Positions 1 to 5,317 of a stretch of 5,571 nt of DNA are shown here, in pieces. Under the pieces are notes generated by a model that made no database searches, was not told the DNA's origin, and saw only the letters and a list, made by a program, of their open reading frames with translations. Every line of letters starts with the position of its first letter. Positions within the stretch are counted from its first letter, which is position 1. Source of the stretch: Hyphomicrobiales bacterium (GTDB lineage: Bacteria > Pseudomonadota > Alphaproteobacteria > Rhizobiales > TMED25). Location: contig JADHLM010000070.1 of the NCBI GenBank assembly GCA_016780665.1, forward strand, positions 1 to 5,571, in the 5' to 3' direction. The position numbers and the translations under genes were made by a program.

Positions 1-73
1 TAAATACATTAAACGTATAATGTTCTGTGGTAATTTATTTTTTCTTAATGATCTCTAATTTAAAAAATAAAAC

Positions 74-90
74 TCCAATTGTTAATTGGA
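74..90. repeat. 7-bp inverted repeat, 3-base loop
   Basis: TCCAATT at 74-80 and AATTGGA at 84-90 are perfect reverse complements around GTT. On the minus strand the dyad is followed by a T-rich run, which looks like a weak intrinsic terminator, but no minus-strand gene runs into it. It sits just upstream of the -10 element at 106-111, where a -35 box or activator/repressor site would lie, so an operator role is possible. The stem has only two G-C pairs, and chance occurrence in AT-rich DNA is a fair alternative. Confidence 0.35.
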
Positions 91-102
91 AAAAAATCAT
101 TA

Positions 103-111
103 TGTTATAAT
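103..111 (+). promoter_or_regulatory. Extended -10 promoter for importer unit
   Basis: TGT followed by the perfect hexamer TATAAT (106-111) forms an extended -10 element (TGnTATAAT), which sigma-70-type polymerase can use with a poor -35. The nearest -35-like string, TTGGAA at 86-91, gives a short 14-base spacer. Transcription would begin near 117-119, leaving a leader of about 38 bases before the ATG at 156. The match is seen directly; activity is inferred, and TATAAT-like strings are common in such AT-rich DNA. Confidence 0.5.
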
Positions 112-155
112 AATAAATAAACCTTAACAGATTACAAAACAATATGAAATAGCCA

Positions 156-1118
156 ATGAAAACATTAATTACTTTAATACTAATATTCCTCATTGATAGT
201 GCACATGCAAATAATAAGATGATATTTGCTACAAATTGGGTTGCTCAACCAGAGCATGGCGGATTCTATCAAGCATTAGCCGATAATGAATATTCAAATT
301 GTGGCTTAGATCTTGAAATCGTTCAAGGTGGCCCTAATAGCAACAATAGAGCAAAATTAATAACAAAGAAAATTGACCTTTATATGGGAGGTAATCTTAT
401 ACAGTTAATAAATGCACGCTCTGAAAATATCCCAATCAAAATGGTAGCATCTTTTTTCCAAAAAGATCCTCAAATAATTATTTCTCATCCCGATGGTGAC
501 TTAAAAAATTGGGAAAGTATTAAAAATGCAGACCCAATATTCATTAGCGATTTGGGTCTTGTAACATTCTACAAGTGGATGGAAGAGGAATATGGATTTC
601 AGTCATCTAAAAGAAGGCCATATCTTTTTAATCCAAGTCCATTCCTTGCAAATATTAATTCCGCTCAACAGGGATACCTGACGTCTGAACCTTACGTTAT
701 AAAGAAAGAATTAGGAGTTGAACCAAATATATTCTTATTAGCTGATCATGGTTTTAATACATACGCAACAACCATAGAAGTTCTTGATGAAACTATCACA
801 AACAGACCAGAGGATATTCAATGTTTTATTGATGCATCAAAGATTGGTTGGGAAAAATACCTCTATGGCGATTCTACAAAAGCAAATAAACTAATCAAAA
901 TAGAGAACCCTGATATGACTGATGGAAAAATTAATTATTCCATAAGCAAACTCAAAGAATATGGGATAATCGAGTCAGATGATACACTAGAAAATGGGAT
1001 AGGTTATTTTTCATCAAACCGAGTCCAAGCATTTTATAAAAAAATGTTAGAGTATGATGTAGTTAAAGAGCTTGAAAATATTGACGATATATTTACTCAA
1101 GAATTTATCAAAAATTAA
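156..1118 (+). CDS. ABC importer solute-binding protein, NMT1/THI5-like
   Basis: This is the likely periplasmic binding protein of an ABC importer for a small organic solute. Residues 1-18 form a classic Sec signal peptide: Lys2, a hydrophobic core at 4-13, and an A-H-A site predicting cleavage before Asn19. There is no lipobox Cys. The mature start, with TNWVAQPEHGGFYQAL at 26-41, GGPN near 58-61 and QQGYLTSEPY at 171-180, is typical of the COG0715/NMT1 family (ThiY, SsuA, TauA, RibY relatives). At 320 residues the length is normal. The ATG at 156 is chosen because the signal peptide begins there; an in-frame ATG at 144 is followed two codons later by TAG and cannot extend it. No good Shine-Dalgarno is visible. 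The permease gene follows after 29 bases, so the two are probably co-transcribed. The family includes binders of pyrimidines, riboflavin, taurine and sulfonates. The EHGGFYQA style is closest, from memory, to ThiY-like proteins, but the ligand is not proven. Confidence 0.9.
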   Translation: MKTLITLILIFLIDSAHANNKMIFATNWVAQPEHGGFYQALADNEYSNCGLDLEIVQGGPNSNNRAKLITKKIDLYMGGNLIQLINARSENIPIKMVASFFQKDPQIIISHPDGDLKNWESIKNADPIFISDLGLVTFYKWMEEEYGFQSSKRRPYLFNPSPFLANINSAQQGYLTSEPYVIKKELGVEPNIFLLADHGFNTYATTIEVLDETITNRPEDIQCFIDASKIGWEKYLYGDSTKANKLIKIENPDMTDGKINYSISKLKEYGIIESDDTLENGIGYFSSNRVQAFYKKMLEYDVVKELENIDDIFTQEFIKN

Positions 1119-1147
1119 GAACTCATTACCCATAAACACACATATTT

Positions 1148-1930
1148 ATGAAAAATAAAAATATTCTTAGTGTAACAATATTAAAATTTTCTTCAATGAT
1201 TGTGATTTTATCATTGATGATTTTTTGGGAAATTTGTATCAGATATTATCAAGTACCTCAATATATACTTCCTTCACCTTCATTCATTATAATAACGCTA
1301 GTCAATGATTGGCCAATTCTACTTCCTGCAATGACTAATACACTTGAAGTTGCTTTTTTAGGCTTCTTGCTCGCTTCAACTGGAGGAATATTCATTGCAT
1401 TAGTTATGAGTTACTCAAAAATAATACAAAGTACAGTCTTGCCGCTTGCAATTATTTTACAAGTTACACCCATTGTAGCAATAGCACCATTAATAGTTAT
1501 TTACGTGGATAGTACAAAAGTAGCATTACTAATTTGCGTTTGGTTGGTTGCATTTTTTCCTGTTTTAACAAATTCTATTTTTGGTTTGAATTCTATTAAT
1601 GCAGATTTAATTGATTTGTTTAAATTATATAAAGCTTCCAAATTCAAAACCTTAGTTCATCTGAGAGTCCCCAATTCAATACCGAGTGTAGTAGCAGGGT
1701 TAAAAGTATCAGCAGGACTTTCGCTAATTGGAGCGATAGTGGCAGAATTTGCGGCTGGAAGCGGAGGCTCTGAGTCGGGTCTTGCTTTCAGAATTTTAGA
1801 AGCAGGATACCGTTTAAATATACCACGCATGTTTGCTTGTTTATTTTTACTAGCTATTATAGGTATTTTATTTCATAAATTCATAGAATTTACATCACAA
1901 AGAATTCTAATAAAATATACTTTTAACTAA
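1148..1930 (+). CDS. ABC importer permease, SsuC/TauC/ThiX type
   Basis: This is the inner-membrane channel subunit paired with the binding protein encoded just upstream (BPD_transp_1, MetI-like fold). Six hydrophobic segments can be seen at about residues 13-33, 63-88, 97-119, 123-146, 183-204 and 226-247, the usual count for this family. YILPSPS at 39-45 after the first segment is characteristic of the nitrate/sulfonate/taurine/pyrimidine permease group. The cytoplasmic EAA loop, which docks onto the ATPase, lies at about 154-185 (KASKFKTLVHLRVPNSIPS), with its ASK and LRVP parts conserved. At 260 residues it is full length. The ribosome site is weak; the ATG at 1148 is the first in frame and gives a normal N-terminus. 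Its TAA overlaps the stop of the convergent YtoQ-family gene by four bases, so no ATPase gene can follow it. The partner ATPase must be encoded elsewhere. Confidence 0.92.
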   Translation: MKNKNILSVTILKFSSMIVILSLMIFWEICIRYYQVPQYILPSPSFIIITLVNDWPILLPAMTNTLEVAFLGFLLASTGGIFIALVMSYSKIIQSTVLPLAIILQVTPIVAIAPLIVIYVDSTKVALLICVWLVAFFPVLTNSIFGLNSINADLIDLFKLYKASKFKTLVHLRVPNSIPSVVAGLKVSAGLSLIGAIVAEFAAGSGGSESGLAFRILEAGYRLNIPRMFACLFLLAIIGILFHKFIEFTSQRILIKYTFN

Positions 1931-2385
1931 TTATCTAAACTACCATTCATAACATACTCTATGATCTTGACCACTTGTTCAGGTGTTGATGTGACAGCTA
2001 AACTTGCTGCATCAACTTCTTTTAGGGCATGTGCATGCTGTTCATCATGCATTATTATTAATGCTTTGTTTAGTCCTGAAGCATAACCAGCATCAAAAGC
2101 GGCATTCCATTGCTTATATTTTTCACCAAATCTCACCACAACCAAGTCTGCTTTTTGGATTAAATTTCTTGTTCGGATTGCATTTATCTTAGCCCCCTTG
2201 TGGTCATGCCAAAAAGAATTAGGCTCTGGTCCCAAAATATTAACACCGCAATCATCACTATTTTCGTGAATAGTGACTGGGCCAGAAAATTCTACATTAA
2301 GACCCCTTTTTTTTGTTAAAGCAATTAGCTGTTCACGCCAATCAGTATGGATTTCTCCAGATAGATACACATTCATTGTATTCAT
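1927..2385 (-). CDS. ytoQ: YtoQ-family protein
   Basis: This is a small protein of the YtoQ family, which has a nucleoside 2-deoxyribosyltransferase-like fold; its biological role is not established as far as I know. Family hallmarks are YLSGEIHTDWRE at 7-18, FWHDHKGAKINAIRTR at 58-73, FGEKYKQWN at 86-94 and FDAGYA at 97-102. In true deoxyribosyltransferases the last motif carries the nucleophilic Glu (E-x-G-Y-A); here Asp98 seems to take that place, so transferase activity should not be assumed. The length (152 residues) is normal. The start is ambiguous: the GAGG at 2390-2393 sits 4 bases before the ATG at 2385, while the ATG at 2376, giving MNVYLSGE, matches the family N-terminus from memory but is 13 bases away. 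The gene lies 21 bases behind the zinc dehydrogenase and is probably in its operon. The stop overlaps the permease stop tail to tail. Confidence 0.9.
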   Translation of the reverse strand: MNTMNVYLSGEIHTDWREQLIALTKKRGLNVEFSGPVTIHENSDDCGVNILGPEPNSFWHDHKGAKINAIRTRNLIQKADLVVVRFGEKYKQWNAAFDAGYASGLNKALIIMHDEQHAHALKEVDAASLAVTSTPEQVVKIIEYVMNGSLDN

Positions 2386-2387
2386 AA

Positions 2388-2393
2388 CACCTC
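2388..2393 (-). promoter_or_regulatory. Ribosome binding site of ytoQ
   Basis: On the minus strand this reads GAGGTG, a good Shine-Dalgarno match lying in the 21-base gap behind the dehydrogenase stop. Its closeness to the ATG at 2385 (TT between GAGGTG and ATG, or 4 bases counted from GAGG) favours that codon. The slightly tight spacing leaves the ATG at 2376 possible. Confidence 0.55.
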
Positions 2394-2406
2394 ATAGTTT
2401 GTTTTA

Positions 2407-3444
2407 TTATTTAATCAGTAAAGCAGCTCTACCTGTAACTTTTGCATCTTCTACTAGTTTATGAAGCTGCTCAGCTTCTTTCATATTTCTAATATCTGTC
2501 ACTAGCGGCCACACATCACCTCTTGCTACTAATTCAAGTGAGTCTATCACCTCTTGTTTAGTTGCATATCGACTTCCCATGACAACTGCTTCTTTATTAA
2601 GAAGATCACCAGCATAGGCATTAACAACATTCTGAGGACCTCCTCCTCCTAGCGTCACTAATCTGCCACCACGGCCTAAAATAGAAAATCCTAGGTTCAA
2701 TGACTCAGTGCTTGATACAAAGTCAATAACAACATCTACGCCCATTCCATTTGTATAATCATAGAAGACTTGATTATCATTATGTTCCCTTGGATTTATG
2801 CAAAGGTCAGCCCCTGCTTTTTTACATGCATCAAATTTATCACTTGCTACATCGACTGCAATAACATTACTATGTGCCCATTTTGCCATCATTACCATAT
2901 GAATCCCAAGTCCGCCTCCTGCTCCAATCACTGCAACAGTATCTTGAGTTTTTACAGATGCGTGTCTTATAACTTTAAATGGTGTTGCTATTGCATCGCA
3001 AATTACAGCAACCTCAGCTGGATTATTCTTCCAATCAAGTCCATCAGGTATTTTTAAAAAATTTTGTGATGGTAACTTCATATACTCTGCATATGCACCA
3101 TCTACTTCCCTACCAACATACCCTCCAAAATTTTCACACAATGTTTCTCTATTATTTTGACACCATTTACAATGACCACATGTTAAATAAAAGTATGCCG
3201 TAACTGCATCACCAACTTTTACATTTGTCACATTTTTTCCTACTTCTTCAATGACCGCAGTAATCTCATGACCAATTATTCTTGGATAATCCACTTTAAT
3301 TCTACCAGCCCTTACATGCTGAATTGTCAACCCTGAGCCACAAGCAATAATTCTTGCAACCGCTTCATTATCATTTGGTTTTGGGTCACTAACATCTTTA
3401 TAAACAAAAGGGGCACCTCTTGACTCAAGAACTAAGGCTTTCAT
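2407..3444 (-). CDS. Zinc-dependent alcohol dehydrogenase, MDR family
   Basis: This is a cytoplasmic medium-chain dehydrogenase oxidising an alcohol to a carbonyl with NAD(P), of unknown substrate. Numbered from the ATG at 3444 (345 residues, normal length), the catalytic-zinc ligands appear to be Cys35, His59-Glu60 in GHE, and Cys149. The structural zinc is held by Cys89, 92, 95 and 103 (CGHCKWCQNNRETLC). The Rossmann motif GAGGGLG is at 174-180, and Asp198 at the end of the second strand favours NAD over NADP. I reject the longer TTG start at 3456: the TTGGAG around it is the ribosome site (GGAG, 6 bases before the ATG), and MKALVL is the usual family N-terminus. It is the first gene of a probable two-gene unit with ytoQ and is divergent from the Gfo/Idh/MocA gene. 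Threonine, sorbitol and aryl-alcohol dehydrogenases are relatives, but none can be singled out. Confidence 0.93.
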   Translation of the reverse strand: MKALVLESRGAPFVYKDVSDPKPNDNEAVARIIACGSGLTIQHVRAGRIKVDYPRIIGHEITAVIEEVGKNVTNVKVGDAVTAYFYLTCGHCKWCQNNRETLCENFGGYVGREVDGAYAEYMKLPSQNFLKIPDGLDWKNNPAEVAVICDAIATPFKVIRHASVKTQDTVAVIGAGGGLGIHMVMMAKWAHSNVIAVDVASDKFDACKKAGADLCINPREHNDNQVFYDYTNGMGVDVVIDFVSSTESLNLGFSILGRGGRLVTLGGGGPQNVVNAYAGDLLNKEAVVMGSRYATKQEVIDSLELVARGDVWPLVTDIRNMKEAEQLHKLVEDAKVTGRAALLIK

Positions 3445-3450
3445 ATTAAT

Positions 3451-3454
3451 CTCC
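3451..3454 (-). promoter_or_regulatory. Ribosome binding site of the zinc dehydrogenase
   Basis: The minus strand reads GGAG followed by ATTAAT and then the ATG at 3444, a well-placed Shine-Dalgarno with a 6-base spacer. It decides the start: a reading that begins at the TTG at 3456 would overlap this site and lack a ribosome site of its own. Confidence 0.75.
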
Positions 3455-3468
3455 AACTGAATTGCTAA

Positions 3469-3488
3469 ATTATAGTTGATACTATAAT
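3469..3488. promoter_or_regulatory. Palindromic divergent promoter/operator
   Basis: ATTATAGT (3469-3476) and ACTATAAT (3481-3488) are perfect reverse complements around TGAT. Each arm carries a perfect outward-reading TATAAT: 3483-3488 on the plus strand toward the Gfo/Idh/MocA gene, and 3474-3469 on the minus strand toward the zinc dehydrogenase. Plus-strand -35 candidates are TTGCTA at 3462-3467 (15-base spacer) or the weaker AATTGC at 3460-3465 (17 bases). The minus-strand -35 is poor (CTGCTT, 3497-3492). Predicted starts leave leaders of about 18 bases (minus) and 42 bases (plus). The symmetry would suit a dimeric regulator that competes with polymerase at both promoters. The palindrome is seen directly; its function is inferred. 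Confidence 0.55.
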
Positions 3489-3527
3489 ATTAAGCAGTTT
3501 CAATAACAATAATGATATTCAGTTAGT

Positions 3528-3533
3528 AGGTGA
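3528..3533 (+). promoter_or_regulatory. Ribosome binding site of the Gfo/Idh/MocA gene
   Basis: AGGTGA, with its AGG core 6 bases before the ATG at 3537, is the clearest Shine-Dalgarno on the plus strand of this window. It fixes the start of the oxidoreductase. Confidence 0.7.
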
Positions 3534-3536
3534 AAA

Positions 3537-4529
3537 ATGATAAAGGCAGGTCTTTTAGGCTTAGGTTGGTGGGGTAAGATTATCATTAAAACCCTTGAGA
3601 ATAGTGATGATATAAGGGTTGTTGCAGCATCCTCAAGAAGTAAAGAAAAACATCGCAGTTTTTTGAGTGAAAACAATATAATATTTTTCGATACATACCA
3701 AGATATGCTGAAGGATGACTCCATAGATGCAATAATAATATGCACTCCAAATACACAACATGAAGAACAAGTCTTGCAAGCCATACATTTCAATAAACAA
3801 GTATTCTGCGAAAAACCACTAACCTTAACAAAAAAATCAGCAGAAAAAATTATTCAAGCATCAAAAAATGCTGGGTTAGTTCTAGGGATTGGTCATGAGC
3901 GAAGATTTGACCCAGCTATGGAAAGACTTAAATCACTGATTGAGGATAAAAAGTTCGGAGAAAAAATGCATATTGAAGCAAACTGGTCCCACGATATACT
4001 TGCAGCACTGGAACCAAACAATTGGCGAGGATCTAATCAAGAAGCTCCAGCTGGTGGCATGACTGGAACCGGTGTTCATATGACTGATCTATTTATTTCA
4101 ATGTTTGGAAGCGTTGATGGTTTATTCGCTCAATCATCCAGTCAAGTTTTAGATTTTGAAACCGGCGACTTATCTGTGTTAATGCTAAAATTTAAAAATG
4201 GTGCTACAGGTCAATTATCTGTTATTTCTAAAACACCATATTACTGCCGAATAAGTGCATTTGGAGATAAAATGTGGGCTGAAGTAAGGGACTTAAAACA
4301 TCCTATGTATAAAGCTGAAAATGAACTAACGTATTGTCTAATTGGAGATGATCCAGTTAAAGAACTATTCCCAGCAACAGATACAATTAAAAGAAATCTT
4401 GAAGATTGGTCTAGAGCTATTAGAGGCAAAATTGAGTATAGATTTACTGATGATCAAAAGATTGAAAATGTCGCAATACTAGAAGCAATGGACAAATCAA
4501 TTAAGAGCAAAGATTGGGTCAAACTTTAA
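3537..4529 (+). CDS. Gfo/Idh/MocA-family oxidoreductase
   Basis: This is a cytoplasmic NAD(P)-dependent dehydrogenase of the family that acts on sugars, inositols, their acids and some cyclic diols. The N-terminal Rossmann domain (about 1-118) starts with GLGWWG at 8-13; CTPNTQH at 69-75 and the diagnostic CEKP at 91-94 follow, with Lys93 the expected catalytic lysine. The C-terminal alpha/beta domain holds GGMTGTGVHMTD at 173-184, including the conserved His181. The Asp four residues before that His in inositol dehydrogenase is Gly177 here, so this belongs to a variant subgroup or uses a different active site. At 330 residues it is normal length. The start is supported by the AGGTGA site. 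It is transcribed away from the zinc dehydrogenase from a shared 92-base region and ends one base from the SDR stop, which suggests a role in the same pathway. The substrate is unknown. Confidence 0.93.
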   Translation: MIKAGLLGLGWWGKIIIKTLENSDDIRVVAASSRSKEKHRSFLSENNIIFFDTYQDMLKDDSIDAIIICTPNTQHEEQVLQAIHFNKQVFCEKPLTLTKKSAEKIIQASKNAGLVLGIGHERRFDPAMERLKSLIEDKKFGEKMHIEANWSHDILAALEPNNWRGSNQEAPAGGMTGTGVHMTDLFISMFGSVDGLFAQSSSQVLDFETGDLSVLMLKFKNGATGQLSVISKTPYYCRISAFGDKMWAEVRDLKHPMYKAENELTYCLIGDDPVKELFPATDTIKRNLEDWSRAIRGKIEYRFTDDQKIENVAILEAMDKSIKSKDWVKL

Positions 4530-4530
4530 A

Positions 4531-5301
4531 TTAAAAAATTAGATTACCAGCATTTACCATCATAGTAATACCAGTAACATACCTTGCATCTTCAGATGCC
4601 AAAAAAAGTGCAGCTTTAGCACAATCAATCGGTTCAATTAAATTTCTCATCGGATTCATTTGTGCAATATTTCTGATACTTTCTTCATTTCTTACTCTCC
4701 TTACACGTGGAGTCAATGCCGTACCAGGTGCTATAGCATTAACTGTTATTCCATATTCTCCTGCATCTCGCGCTAGTAGTTTAGTCATTCCTAAAAGACC
4801 AGCTTTTGCAGCGCCATATGGTACGTAGGATGGTGCGTGTGGGTTTGGAGCTATGCCTGCTCCTGATGAGATGTTAATTATCCTGCCAAACTTATTTTTT
4901 TCCATTGATTCCATCACAGCTCTTGTACAATAGAATGCAGAATTAAGATTAGTATTAATTACTTTATGCCACTCTGCGTCATCAATATCAGTCAGTTTAT
5001 CAAACTTATGGAATCCACCCACGCCGTTAACCAAAATATCTATCTTCTTATATTTTTTTATTATGTCTTTGAATGTTTCATTTACAGCTTTTGAATTACA
5101 AACATCCGTTATACATATGTCAGCGACCAACTGTTCATCCTCTATTTCAGATTTTACCCTTTTGATTTCTTGTTCATTTATATCTACTAAAATAACTTTG
5201 GCCGCCTGCCTGGCGAATTCCTTTGCTATTGCTTCGCCCAACCCTTGAGCTGCACCAGTAATTACCGCTACTTTACTATGTAGTTTATTTTCTTCAGACA
5301 T
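4531..5301 (-). CDS. SDR-family oxidoreductase (FabG-like)
   Basis: This is a classical short-chain dehydrogenase/reductase interconverting a hydroxyl and a keto group with NAD(P)(H), in the cytoplasm. The cofactor motif TGAAQGLG is at 15-22; Asp40 after the second strand points to NAD(H). Asp66 is the adenine-contacting residue of the DV pair. The usual NNAG is NGVGG at 92-96. The catalytic set is Asn118, Ser146, Tyr162 and Lys166 (YGAAK), and APG is at 191-193. Three extra residues lie between Ser and Tyr compared with FabG. The length (256) is normal. The gene follows the cupin gene after 16 bases and is probably translated from the same message; no clear Shine-Dalgarno precedes the ATG. 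FabG-like proteins are often named 3-oxoacyl-ACP reductase, but the neighbours (cupin, Gfo/Idh/MocA, MDR) favour a catabolic enzyme. Confidence 0.92.
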   Translation of the reverse strand: MSEENKLHSKVAVITGAAQGLGEAIAKEFARQAAKVILVDINEQEIKRVKSEIEDEQLVADICITDVCNSKAVNETFKDIIKKYKKIDILVNGVGGFHKFDKLTDIDDAEWHKVINTNLNSAFYCTRAVMESMEKNKFGRIINISSGAGIAPNPHAPSYVPYGAAKAGLLGMTKLLARDAGEYGITVNAIAPGTALTPRVRRVRNEESIRNIAQMNPMRNLIEPIDCAKAALFLASEDARYVTGITMMVNAGNLIF

Positions 5302-5317
5302 ATTGATAGTAACAATT

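Larger units (their letters stand above)
1..155. other. AT-rich leader, no gene seen
   Basis: I find no credible coding frame here on either strand. The stretch is made of A/T runs, a short dyad at 74-90 and a promoter-like element at 103-111, so it is best read as the control region of the downstream binding-protein gene. I looked for a TPP riboswitch because the downstream protein resembles ThiY, but I do not see the conserved CTGAGA core. A second TATAAT lies at 16-21, but with no usable -35 and in such AT-rich DNA it carries little weight. The end of a gene further left cannot be recognised. Confidence 0.6.

Noticed and set aside
74..90. Intrinsic terminator on the minus strand
   Set aside because: The hairpin has only two G-C pairs and no minus-strand gene leads into it.
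144..152. Upstream ATG (ATG AAA TAG) as an alternative start or regulatory mini-ORF
   Set aside because: It stops after two codons in the same frame as the binding protein; a leader-peptide role has no support beyond the coincidence.
1..155. TPP riboswitch upstream of the ThiY-like protein
   Set aside because: The conserved CTGAGA core and paired helices are not visible, and the leader from the likely start site is too short.
2770..3057. Open frame of 95 codons on the plus strand
   Set aside because: It is antisense to the zinc dehydrogenase, rich in Cys/His/Ile/Tyr as expected of a shadow frame, and resembles no family.
3445..3456. N-terminal extension (MEIN) of the zinc dehydrogenase from a TTG codon
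   Set aside because: These bases contain the GGAG ribosome site for the ATG at 3444, and the family normally begins MKA.
3500..3793. Open frame of 97 codons on the minus strand
   Set aside because: It lies opposite the N-terminal Rossmann domain of the Gfo/Idh/MocA gene and has shadow-like composition with no ribosome site or recognisable motif.
4521..4550. Bidirectional terminator between the Gfo and SDR genes
   Set aside because: Only short A/T self-complementary strings are present, with no G-C stem.
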